From Spongiactinospora sp. TRM90649 (GTDB taxonomy: Bacteria > Actinomycetota > Actinomycetes > Streptosporangiales > Streptosporangiaceae), in NCBI RefSeq assembly GCF_029382225.1, contig NZ_JARLTC010000034.1, positions 1 through 64,000 of the forward strand: a DNA stretch of 64,000 bases, read 5' to 3'. Position 1 is the first letter of the stretch. Every line of letters starts with the position of its first letter. The notes under the pieces were generated by a model that worked only from the letters and a program-made list of their open reading frames with translations, was not told the origin of the DNA and made no database searches. A program made the translations under genes and the position numbers. This document shows positions 8,623-20,450 of this stretch, piece by piece.

Positions 8623-9045
8623 GTGGGACGCCACAGGTCGGCGCGGGGTGTCGTCAGGTCGGTCATCATCGGCCTGGCCGTACTCACCGTGCTGGCGCTC
8701 GCCGTTCTCGGTGTCCGCGCCCTGATCGGCTCTTCGAGTGAGACGGCCACTGAGACGGCCACGCCCACTCCGCCGCCCAGCGCCTCCGTGAGGCCCTCGG
8801 CGCCGCCGACCGTCTACATCGAGTGCCGCCGTGAGACGTGCGGCACCGTGTTCGTGCGGGTGCCGGGCGGCGACGTGCTGCTCGACCGCGAGCTGACCGA
8901 CGGTGAGCGCGCGGTCTTCGGCGAAGAGGAACTCGACGTGGTGCTGTCGGACGGCTCGGCCGTCGTCGTCGAGGTCAACGGCAGAGCCCGCCCGCCGGGC
9001 GAACCCGGCGAGCGCGTCGCGTTCACCGCGAAGCGGACGCCCTGA
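8623..9045 (+). CDS. Small single-pass membrane protein with exported beta domain
   Basis: 140 residues from a GTG start. A basic N-terminus is followed by one membrane helix (VVRSVIIGLAVLTVLALAVLGV, about residues 10-33), a Thr/Pro-rich linker, and a 75-residue exported domain with two Cys (IECRRETCGTVFVRVPGG). The exported part looks like a small beta domain, ending VVVEVNGRARPPGEPGERVAF, which is reminiscent of the RodZ/DUF4115 C-terminal domain, but I am not sure of the family. It sits 64 bp after dedA on the same strand and converges on pyrE. Confidence 0.6.
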   Translation: MGRHRSARGVVRSVIIGLAVLTVLALAVLGVRALIGSSSETATETATPTPPPSASVRPSAPPTVYIECRRETCGTVFVRVPGGDVLLDRELTDGERAVFGEEELDVVLSDGSAVVVEVNGRARPPGEPGERVAFTAKRTP

Positions 9046-9060
9046 CCGGGAGCGGTCAGG
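9041..9060. terminator. Bidirectional terminator hairpin
   Basis: CCTGACCG and CGGTCAGG form an 8-bp perfect stem with a GGAG tetraloop. The stem overlaps the stop codons of both convergent genes, the small membrane protein and pyrE, so it could end both transcripts. Confidence 0.65.
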
Positions 9061-9601
9061 CCGACGTGCCGAGCCCCAGGTCGGCGGTGGTGAACACGGT
9101 GCGGTACGGCAGGCCGGCCGCCACGATCGTCTCCCGGGCGCCGCGATCCACGATCGTGGCCACCCCCACGACCTCGGCCCCCGCCTCGCGCAGCGCCTCC
9201 ACGGCGGTGAGCACCGAGCCGCCCGTGGTCGAGGTGTCCTCCACCGCGAGCACCCGGCGCCCGGCGATGTCGGGCCCCTCGACCCGCCGCTGCAGCCCGT
9301 GGGCCTTGCCCTCCTTGCGCACCACGAACGCGTCGAGCCGCTGCCCGCGCGCCGCCGCCGCGTGCAGCATGGCCGTGGCCACCGGGTCGGCGCCCAGGGT
9401 GAGCCCGCCCACCGCGTCGTAGCCGAGGTCGGCGGTTTCGTCCAGCAGGACGCGGCCGACCAGCGGGGCGGCCGTGCCGTCCAGGGTGACCCTGCGCAGG
9501 TCGACGTAGAAGTCGGCCTCCCGGCCCGAGCTGAGCACGACCTTGCCGTGCACCACGCCCTTTGCCTTGATCTCGGCCAGCAGCTCCTCGCGATCGCTCA
9601 T
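9056..9601 (-). CDS. pyrE: Orotate phosphoribosyltransferase
   Basis: 181 residues, the usual size for the enzyme that joins orotate to PRPP to make OMP in pyrimidine biosynthesis. The PRPP-binding loop VLAVEDTSTTGGSVLTAVEAL is intact (two acidic residues, then TTGGS). The N-terminal motif FYVDLRRVTLDGTAAPLVGR and the hood region VVRKEGKAHGLQRRVEGPDI, which contains the catalytic Lys and Arg of the family, are also present. It is cytosolic. It is transcribed alone, divergent from the sigma factor gene at 9721. Confidence 0.95.
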   Translation of the reverse strand: MSDREELLAEIKAKGVVHGKVVLSSGREADFYVDLRRVTLDGTAAPLVGRVLLDETADLGYDAVGGLTLGADPVATAMLHAAAARGQRLDAFVVRKEGKAHGLQRRVEGPDIAGRRVLAVEDTSTTGGSVLTAVEALREAGAEVVGVATIVDRGARETIVAAGLPYRTVFTTADLGLGTSA

Positions 9602-9720
9602 GGCAAGAGCTTATCGGGGCCGCGACGCGCCGCTGACTAGTAAAGACACGACTTCGGTTTAGGCACGACGCAGTATGCGGAATCATTTGGCGGGCAACCC
9701 TGTGTAGTTACGAGGTAACA

Positions 9721-12093
9721 ATGAGTGCGGAATCCCGGCAAAGTGATGCCGAACTGCTGGAGTCGGTGCGCACCGGCAAGGCGGCTGCCTACGGCATCCT
9801 CTACCAGCGGCACGTCTCGGCGGCCCGGTGCCTGGCCAGGCAGCTCGTGTCCAGCCACGCCGAGGCGGAAGACGCCGTCGCGGAGACGTTCGCCAAGATC
9901 CTCGATCTGGTGCGCAGGGGCGGCGGCCCGGAGATCGCGCTGCGCCCCTACCTGCTCACCGCCCTGCGGCGCACGATCTACGACCGTGCCAGGGGCGAGA
10001 GCAGACAGGTGCCCACCGACGACCTCGACTCGCACGATCCGGGGGTGCCCTTCGTCGATCCGGCGCTGGCGGGGCTGGAGCGCTCGCTGGTGGCCAGGGC
10101 GTTCATGTCGCTGCCCGACCGCTGGCGGATGGTGCTGTGGCACACCGAGGTAGAGAGCGCGCGGGCCGCCGACCTCGCCCCGATGCTGGGGCTGACCCCC
10201 AACGCGGTGGCCGCGCTCGCCTACCGCGCCAGGGAGGGCCTGCGTCAGGCGTATCTGCAGATGCACCTGAGCGACATCCCCCGGCAGGGCTGCCGCCCGG
10301 TGGTCGCCAAGATGGGCGCCTACGTGCGCGGCGGTCTGCCCAAGCGGGAGAGCCGGATCGTGGACGACCACGTCGCCGGGTGCGCCGACTGCCACGCCAT
10401 CTTCATCGAGCTGAACGACGTCAACGAGGGCATGCGGCTGGTGGTCGGGCCGCTGGTCGCCGGGCCGGTGCTGCTCGGCTACCTCACCGCGCTGTCCAAG
10501 GGCGGCGGCGCGGCGGCGGGCGGCGGGCTGGGCGCGCTGTTCGGGCGGATGCGCCGGGTCCCTCGCAGGCACCGGCTCGCGGTGGCGGGGGCCGCCACCA
10601 CGGCGGCGGTGGCGGTCCTGGCGTTCCACCTGGCGCCGACCGCGCCGGTCGCCGCCCCGGCCCCGAGCCAGGCGGCCCCGATCATCTCCCACGAGCGTCC
10701 CGCGATGCGGCCCACGCCACGCCCGGAGCCCAAGCCGACCCCACAGCCGGTTCCGGTGCCCGCACCCGCGGAGCCGCCCCCGGCGGCCAAGGGCAGGGCG
10801 CGGCTGGTGGCGAGCATCGAGCCGCTGGGCGCCCTGGTGCCCTCGCACCCGGGGATCGTCGGCATGCGGCTGCGCAACGAGGGCCGGCGGCCGAGCGGCG
10901 AGCTGGCCGCGACCGTGGAACTCCCCGCCGGGGTGACCCTGCAGCCCGCCGGCAGGGGCGGCCCGCGCGCGATGGGCGCCGGGCTGATCGCCCCGGTCGG
11001 CACGGTGGACGGCTGGTCGTGCCGTCCCGCCGCCGGAGGCGCGCGCTGCACGCGCGGGCCGCTCCCGGCGGGCCGGATGACGGCCGTGTTCATGCGCGTC
11101 AATGTGGCCCCCGAGGCCCCGGCGGGCATGCCGCCCACCGTGCGCGTGGCGGCGGGGAACCAGAGCGTGGCCGCGCGCGGCGCCTCCGGGGTGAGCACCA
11201 GCGGCGTGGCCGCCCGGTTCGCCACCGACGGCCGGGTGTCCGCCAAGGCCATCGGCAACACGCTGCTGAGCTGCCCGGAGAAGACCCGGGGCTGCGCCGA
11301 CGCCCGGCGTGGCAAGGGCGAGCGCACCGACAACGACCTGTGGGAGATGGAGCCGGTCGACGCCGACGACGACAAGTCCACCAAGAGCTCCAGCGCGGCG
11401 CGGCTGACGCTGCCGCCGGGCGGCGAGATCGTGTGGGCGGGGCTGTACTGGTCGGGCGGCGGGAAGGCCAGGGCGTCTGGCACCGGCATCCGGCTCAAGC
11501 CGCCGGGGGCCAAGCGCTACGAGACGATCAGGGCCACCGACGTGATCGACCGCGAACTGCCCGCCGGGCACGGCTACCACGCGTTCGCCGACGTCACCCG
11601 GCTGGTGGGGGAGAAGGCCGACGGGGAGTGGTGGGCGGCCGACGCCCGGCTGCGGCCGGGGGTGTCCCGGCACGGGGGGTGGAGCCTCGCGGTGGTGGCG
11701 ACCGATCCGCGCCGGCCGTACAGCCAGGTGGTGGTGCTGGACACCGCGACCGTGGTGGACGGGCGCGAGCGGCTGCGGATGCCGCTCGCCGGGCTGACCC
11801 CGGCCGCCGCGCCCGCCAGGATCGACCTGGTGACCTGGGAGGGCGACGCCGGTCTCGCGGGGGAGAAGGTGACGGCGGGCGAGGCCACGCTACGGCCGGA
11901 GGGCGGGCTGCGGCAGGCGTCCAACGGCTTTGACGGCTCGGCCAATGGCGCGTTGGGCTGGAAGAACACCTTTGGTGTGGACATTGATACTTATCGCCCG
12001 ACACTCGGCGCCAAACCGGTGCTGCATCTGTCCACTGGGAAGGATGTGGTGCTTTTCGGGGTGGCCGTGGTGAGCGTGCATGCCCGCTCCTAA
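9721..12093 (+). CDS. Membrane-tethered ECF sigma factor fused to zinc finger and exported receptor region
   Basis: 790 residues. Residues 20-75 are sigma region 2 (LYQRHVSAARCLARQLVSS...AEDAVAETFAKIL) and about 128-182 are region 4 (LPDRWRMVLWHTEVESARAADLAPMLGLTP). An anti-sigma-like zinc finger follows, DDHVAGCADC (HxxxCxxC). A hydrophobic stretch (GPLVAGPVLLGYLTAL) and a clear membrane helix near 285-302 (LAVAGAATTAAVAVLAFHL) come next. After the helix lie a Pro-rich wall-spanning linker (about 310-350), a DUF11-like beta domain (about 355-490), and a C-terminal domain starting GNTLLSCPEKTRGC and containing GEIVWAGLYWSGGG, a motif seen in DUF3344-type surface proteins. One chain thus appears to carry sensor, membrane anchor, zinc finger and sigma factor. 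Actinobacterial ECF groups with Zn-finger/TM extensions are known. How the sigma part is released is not visible; proteolysis is the obvious idea. Confidence 0.85.
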   Translation: MSAESRQSDAELLESVRTGKAAAYGILYQRHVSAARCLARQLVSSHAEAEDAVAETFAKILDLVRRGGGPEIALRPYLLTALRRTIYDRARGESRQVPTDDLDSHDPGVPFVDPALAGLERSLVARAFMSLPDRWRMVLWHTEVESARAADLAPMLGLTPNAVAALAYRAREGLRQAYLQMHLSDIPRQGCRPVVAKMGAYVRGGLPKRESRIVDDHVAGCADCHAIFIELNDVNEGMRLVVGPLVAGPVLLGYLTALSKGGGAAAGGGLGALFGRMRRVPRRHRLAVAGAATTAAVAVLAFHLAPTAPVAAPAPSQAAPIISHERPAMRPTPRPEPKPTPQPVPVPAPAEPPPAAKGRARLVASIEPLGALVPSHPGIVGMRLRNEGRRPSGELAATVELPAGVTLQPAGRGGPRAMGAGLIAPVGTVDGWSCRPAAGGARCTRGPLPAGRMTAVFMRVNVAPEAPAGMPPTVRVAAGNQSVAARGASGVSTSGVAARFATDGRVSAKAIGNTLLSCPEKTRGCADARRGKGERTDNDLWEMEPVDADDDKSTKSSSAARLTLPPGGEIVWAGLYWSGGGKARASGTGIRLKPPGAKRYETIRATDVIDRELPAGHGYHAFADVTRLVGEKADGEWWAADARLRPGVSRHGGWSLAVVATDPRRPYSQVVVLDTATVVDGRERLRMPLAGLTPAAAPARIDLVTWEGDAGLAGEKVTAGEATLRPEGGLRQASNGFDGSANGALGWKNTFGVDIDTYRPTLGAKPVLHLSTGKDVVLFGVAVVSVHARS

Positions 12094-12285
12094 TAGCGGG
12101 TTCCAATATTAGGACAAACTGGTACGGTCGGCGTGAACGCCCTCGCATATGGTCGGGCGCGGGCTGAATCGTCGGGATTCAGCCTCGTACGATCAGCGGC
12201 TTCACTAACCTGGGGATGGGCCGACTGTCGGCTGTCGGGGTGGCCAGAGCACAGAAGGTCCAGCCACGTAGGAAGGCGGTGTCGC

Positions 12286-13899
12286 GTGGATCGCTGCGCG
12301 CTGTTCGTGGACGCTGGCTATCTGCTGGCCGACGGCGCGATGGCAGTTCATGGGACCCGCCATCGTGAGGCCGTCTCCTGGGACTACCCCGGCCTCCTGC
12401 AGCTCCTCACCGCCCTCTCGCGCGAGCGCACCGGCCTGCCCATGCTGCGCTGCTACTGGTACGAGGCCACCGTCGAGGGCCGCCGCACCCCCGAGCACGA
12501 CACGTTGGCCGATATCCCGGGCCTGAAGCTCCGGCTGTCCCGGATCAGGCCGGGCCGCCGCGAGGGCGTCGACGCCCAGGTCCACCGCGACCTGATGACG
12601 CTGGCCCGCAACTCGGCGATCTGCGACGCCGTGGTGGTCAGCGGCGACGAAGACCTCGCCCAGGTCGTGTGCGACGCGCAGGACCTCGGCATCCGGGTCA
12701 CGGTGGTGCACATCGCGGCCGACGGCAACTGGGCGGTGTCCCGCACCCTGCGCCAGGAGTGCGACGACCTGATCGAGATGGGCGCGGGTCACCTGCGCTC
12801 CTACGTCTCCATGCTCGACGGGGGCAACGCGCAGGCCAACGGGCACCACCCGGCCACGCCGTCGGGCAACGGGCCGCCCCAGCCGGCGCAGTCCCAGCCT
12901 GGCCAGTCGCAGGGCGGGCAGGCGGCGCTGCCGGGCGGGCAGCAGACGCTCGGCCTCGGCACCCAGAACGCGGCCGCGGCCACCACGGGCGCGCTGACCC
13001 CGACCGGTCTCACATCATCTGGGCTCACATCATCTGGGCTCACGTCGTCGGGCCTGCACTCCGCACCGCTCACCACCACGAACACGGGGTCCACCGGCGC
13101 GCACAGCGCCCCCTCGGTGAACGGCGGGCCCACGGGTGGCCACGCCGCCCCGCCCACGATCGGCAACACCCAGAACGGCAACTCCCCGGCGGGCGCCTCG
13201 GCGGGGTCCACGCCCACACAGCATCCGGGGCGGGGGCAGAAGCAGGCCTCCAGCGGCCAGCACGCGAGCCAGCCGAGCGGTCAACACAGCGGTCAACACG
13301 GCGGGCAGCACACGGGCCAGCACGGCGCACAACACAGCAGCCAGACCGGCGGCCAGTCAGGCGGCCACCACAGTGGGCAGTCAGGCGGGCAGTCAGGCGG
13401 GCAGCACAGCGGGCAGACGGCCTTGCCGTCCTCGTCCTCGACCTATCCGGGCTACCCGCCGCCGGAGCCGCCGCAGGCGGCGGCCCCGCAGAGCCCGCCC
13501 GCCCAGCAACCGGCCCAGCAGCCAACACAGCAGCCGGGCCCCGGCGCCTATTCCCCGACCACCACCGGCGGCTACCCGCCCACCTCGCAGACCGGCTCTT
13601 ACACCGGCCCGCAGGCAGCCCCGGTGCCCCCGCAGAGCGCGCCGGGCGGCACCACCACCCTCGCGGAGGCGGTCAAGGCCGCCCACAAGGAGGGCCACGA
13701 CTTCGGGGAGTCAGTCGCCCGCGACGCTCCGGCGCTGTGGCTGGAGGCCGTGCTGGCCCGCAAGCCCCGCATGCCCTCCGACCTTGAGGCACGCCTCCTG
13801 CAGGGTTCGTCGCTCCCGATCGACTTCCTCCTCCACGACGAGGTCCGCCACGCCCTCCGCCGCGGCTTCTGGGACGCATTGGAGCGTGCCCGCCGCTGA
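12286..13899 (+). CDS. NYN-domain (PIN-like) protein with long low-complexity Gln/Gly/Ser region
   Basis: 537 residues from the GTG at 12286, chosen because AGGAAGGCGG precedes it and the NYN fold begins at once (VDRCALFVDAGYLLADGA); an open frame extends back to 12133 without support. Residues 1-175 are a NYN/LabA-like nuclease domain with its acidic residues in FVDAGYL, EGVDAQVHRDLM and VVVSGDEDLAQVV. Residues about 190-440 are low complexity: three copies of a 15-bp unit encoding TSSGL near 13006-13050, then runs of GQH and GQS, then Pro/Gln-rich sequence. A conserved-looking helical tail (TLAEAVKAAHKEGHDFGESVA) ends the protein. The family cleaves RNA in known cases. The disordered middle could support multimerisation; that is inference. 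Confidence 0.85.
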   Translation: MDRCALFVDAGYLLADGAMAVHGTRHREAVSWDYPGLLQLLTALSRERTGLPMLRCYWYEATVEGRRTPEHDTLADIPGLKLRLSRIRPGRREGVDAQVHRDLMTLARNSAICDAVVVSGDEDLAQVVCDAQDLGIRVTVVHIAADGNWAVSRTLRQECDDLIEMGAGHLRSYVSMLDGGNAQANGHHPATPSGNGPPQPAQSQPGQSQGGQAALPGGQQTLGLGTQNAAAATTGALTPTGLTSSGLTSSGLTSSGLHSAPLTTTNTGSTGAHSAPSVNGGPTGGHAAPPTIGNTQNGNSPAGASAGSTPTQHPGRGQKQASSGQHASQPSGQHSGQHGGQHTGQHGAQHSSQTGGQSGGHHSGQSGGQSGGQHSGQTALPSSSSTYPGYPPPEPPQAAAPQSPPAQQPAQQPTQQPGPGAYSPTTTGGYPPTSQTGSYTGPQAAPVPPQSAPGGTTTLAEAVKAAHKEGHDFGESVARDAPALWLEAVLARKPRMPSDLEARLLQGSSLPIDFLLHDEVRHALRRGFWDALERARR

Positions 13900-13940
13900 C
13901 CCCCTTTTGGAGCGTGCCCGCGACGGCGGGCCCGGGGGTC
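13898..13940. terminator. Nested hairpin between convergent genes
   Basis: GACCCCC (13898-13904) pairs with GGGGGTC (13934-13940), enclosing a second hairpin GCCCGC-GACG-GCGGGC (13916-13931). It separates the NYN gene from the convergent response regulator gene. A 15-bp direct repeat, TTGGAGCGTGCCCGC, at 13879-13893 and 13907-13921 overlaps it. Confidence 0.65.
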
Positions 13941-13947
13941 CATGGGG

Positions 13948-14580
13948 TCAGCTGAGGGCGTCGAAGCCTGCTCGGAGGTGGGTGACGCGTTCGGTCAGGT
14001 CGGTGAGGGGGCCGTTGATGGTGGAGTCGTTGGCCTTGCGGGCCAGTTCGCGTACTCGGGCCAGTTCGTCTTCCACGGAGGTCAGGCGGCGGGAGAGCTC
14101 GGGGAGCACCGACGCCTGCTGACCGGGCTCGCCCGGGGGGAGCTCGGAGGTGAGGCGCTCGCGCAGGAGCGCGGCCTGCTCGGTCATCCGGCGGTTCATG
14201 TTGTACAGCTCGACGAAGACGGAGACCTTGGCCCGTAGCACCCATGGGTCGAAGGGCTTGGTCAGGTAGTCCACAGCGCCCGCCGCGTAGCCGCGGAAGG
14301 CGTAGTCGGGGGCGCTGTCCACGACGGTCAGGAAGATGATCGGGATGTTCCTGGTGCGCTCGCGGCGCTTGATGTGGGCCGCCGTCTCGAAGCCGTCCAT
14401 GCCGGGCATCCGCACGTCGAGCAGGATCAGCGCGAACTCGGTGCTCAGCAGCGCCTTCAGCGCCTCCTCGCCGGAGCGCGCCCGCACCGGCACGATGTCG
14501 AGTGAACTCAGGATCGCCTCCAGGGCGATCAGGTTCTCCTCCCGGTCGTCGACAAGCAGGATCTTGGCTCGATCAGGCAT
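13948..14580 (-). CDS. Response regulator (receiver domain plus coiled coil)
   Basis: 210 residues. Residues 1-125 are a receiver domain: the acidic pair in KILLVDDREENLIALEAI, phospho-acceptor Asp in LILLDVRMPGMDGFE, Thr in IIFLTVVDS and Lys in DYLTKPFDPWVL. The rest is a predicted coiled coil (VFVELYNMNRRMTEQAALLRERL; RRLTSVEDELARVREL) with no DNA-binding or enzyme domain, so it probably signals through protein contacts. It begins 3 bp after the stop of the hybrid kinase and is surely co-transcribed with it, so it is the likely phosphorelay partner. Similar kinase-regulator pairs occur in Streptomyces and relatives. Confidence 0.92.
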   Translation of the reverse strand: MPDRAKILLVDDREENLIALEAILSSLDIVPVRARSGEEALKALLSTEFALILLDVRMPGMDGFETAAHIKRRERTRNIPIIFLTVVDSAPDYAFRGYAAGAVDYLTKPFDPWVLRAKVSVFVELYNMNRRMTEQAALLRERLTSELPPGEPGQQASVLPELSRRLTSVEDELARVRELARKANDSTINGPLTDLTERVTHLRAGFDALS

Positions 14581-14583
14581 GAC

Positions 14584-18771
<4,188 letters not shown>

Positions 18772-18891
18772 GCGACCCTCCTCCACTCCCGGTGGGCAGC
18801 CGTGAGTGATGCCAGTCTGTCACGATGGGTAGCCTGCAGTCCTGCCCTCGAATTACCCCATGTCAGTGGAGAGTGTGGTAAGCACGAGGCA

Positions 18892-20439
18892 GTGACCGAA
18901 TCTCCACGAGCCGTCCTCGCCGCCACGTTCGCGCCCGGTGACACGGCCGTTCCCGCCACCCGACGGTTCACACGCGAGGTCATGACCGCGTGGGCCGCCG
19001 GTGCCGTCCTGCCCGAGGCCGAGCAGGTCGCAGAGGAGCTCGCCCGGCAGGCCGAGCGGGCTCCCTTCGAGGTGGTGTGGACCCACCAGGGCGATGCCGT
19101 CCAGGTCGAGGTCCGGCAGAAGGACGTTCCCGGTGAGTATATGAACGCTCCGGGGGTGCCCGTCGAGGAGTGGGGGGTGACCTTCTCCGGCCAGGTCCGC
19201 GTGCAGTGGGCCAAGATCGGGCTACCGGGCTCGGCGACGCGGGCGGCCGCGGAATGGTCGCAGGAGTCCTCCCGTGGGTCGTTCTGGCTGGGCTTCCTGG
19301 CCGACGCGAGCGACCTGCTGGCCGGCACCCTCGACCCCGACATGGTCCCGGCCATCGTCGCGCAGATCGTGGTGCCCAGGCTGTCGTCCTGGTGCGCCGT
19401 CTACACCTCCGACTCCGGCCTCGGGCCGTTGCGCCTGGCCTACCTGTGGCACGCCGACGAGGCGCGGATCGACTCGCTGCGCGAGGAACTGGGCGCGATC
19501 CGCGTGCCGCCTCCCGAGCGCCCGCAGACCGTCTCGCTCACCATCGGTGACTCCCACGTGCTCGCCGTGCCGCTGCTGGCCAGGGGACGCGGGCTCGGAG
19601 TGATGCTGCTCGGCCGCACCGACCGGTTCCCCGACGACATCATCCAGTTCGCCGAGGACATCGGCCGCCGGGCCGCGCTGGCGATGGACAACGCCCGGCT
19701 GTACGCGCAGCAGGCCGCCGCGAACCGCGCGCTGCAGCGCAGCCTGCTGCCGCCGGACAACCCGGAGGTCCCCGAGATCGACTACGGCGTGGTCTACGAG
19801 CCCGCGGGCGAGACCAACGAGGTCGGCGGCGACTTCTACGACCTGTTCCGGGCCGGGGACGGCGGCGCCTGGCGGTTCGCGATCGGCGACGTCTGCGGCA
19901 CCGGTCCGGAGGCGGCGGCCGTCACCGGGCTGGCCAGGCACACCCTGCGGCTGCTGGCCCGCGAGGGCCACAAGGTCGCGCACGTGCTCGGACGACTCAA
20001 CGAGGCCATCCTGGAGGAGGGCGAGCGGGCCCGGTTCCTGACCCTGCTGCACGGTGAGATCACCCCGACCACCAGGGGCATGGAGGCGCGGCTGGTGTCG
20101 GCGGGCCATCCCGAGGCGCTGCGGCTGCGCCCGAGCGGGGCCGTGGAGGTCGTGGCCACGCCGCAGTCGCTGCTCGGCGTCTTCGCCGAGGTGACCTTCG
20201 AGGAGGACATCGTCCAGCTCAACCACGGCGACGTGCTGCTCGCGGTGACGGACGGCGTGACCGAGCGGCGCTCGGGCGGGCGGCTGCTCGACGACAACGG
20301 CGGGCTGGCCCGGCTGCTGGCCGAGTGCGTGGGGCTGTCGGCCCAGGCGGTGGCCGAGCGGATCCGCCGCCGCGTGCAGGACTTCGCGCCCGAGCCGAGC
20401 GCCGACGACCTGGCGATCCTGGTGCTGCGCGCCCCCTGA
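18892..20439 (+). CDS. SpoIIE-family PP2C phosphatase with GAF domain
   Basis: 515 residues from the GTG at 18892; the frame opens at 18802, but that would leave only 30 bp to the divergent kinase, and the homologous-looking region begins after VTESPRAVLAATFAPG. Residues 20-120 resemble a degenerate RsbW/HATPase-type domain (TRRFTREVMTAW...EAEQVAEELARQ). A GAF domain covers about 145-280, and a SpoIIE phosphatase domain about 300-515, with metal ligands in NEVGGDFYDLF and AIGDVCGTGPEAAAVTGL and in LLAVTDGVTERR and SADDLAILVL. Such proteins dephosphorylate anti-anti-sigma factors in partner-switching stress responses. Its position opposite the multi-HAMP kinase suggests one signalling module. 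Confidence 0.9.
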   Translation: MTESPRAVLAATFAPGDTAVPATRRFTREVMTAWAAGAVLPEAEQVAEELARQAERAPFEVVWTHQGDAVQVEVRQKDVPGEYMNAPGVPVEEWGVTFSGQVRVQWAKIGLPGSATRAAAEWSQESSRGSFWLGFLADASDLLAGTLDPDMVPAIVAQIVVPRLSSWCAVYTSDSGLGPLRLAYLWHADEARIDSLREELGAIRVPPPERPQTVSLTIGDSHVLAVPLLARGRGLGVMLLGRTDRFPDDIIQFAEDIGRRAALAMDNARLYAQQAAANRALQRSLLPPDNPEVPEIDYGVVYEPAGETNEVGGDFYDLFRAGDGGAWRFAIGDVCGTGPEAAAVTGLARHTLRLLAREGHKVAHVLGRLNEAILEEGERARFLTLLHGEITPTTRGMEARLVSAGHPEALRLRPSGAVEVVATPQSLLGVFAEVTFEEDIVQLNHGDVLLAVTDGVTERRSGGRLLDDNGGLARLLAECVGLSAQAVAERIRRRVQDFAPEPSADDLAILVLRAP

Positions 20440-20450
20440 GCCCGGATCCC

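Noticed and set aside
12133..12285. Longer start for the NYN protein
   Set aside because: The extra 51 residues have no ribosome binding site and precede the NYN fold start at a GTG with a good one.
13255..13420. CRISPR-like short repeats
   Set aside because: The repeats are in-frame GQH/GQS codons of variable length within the NYN gene, with no fixed spacers.
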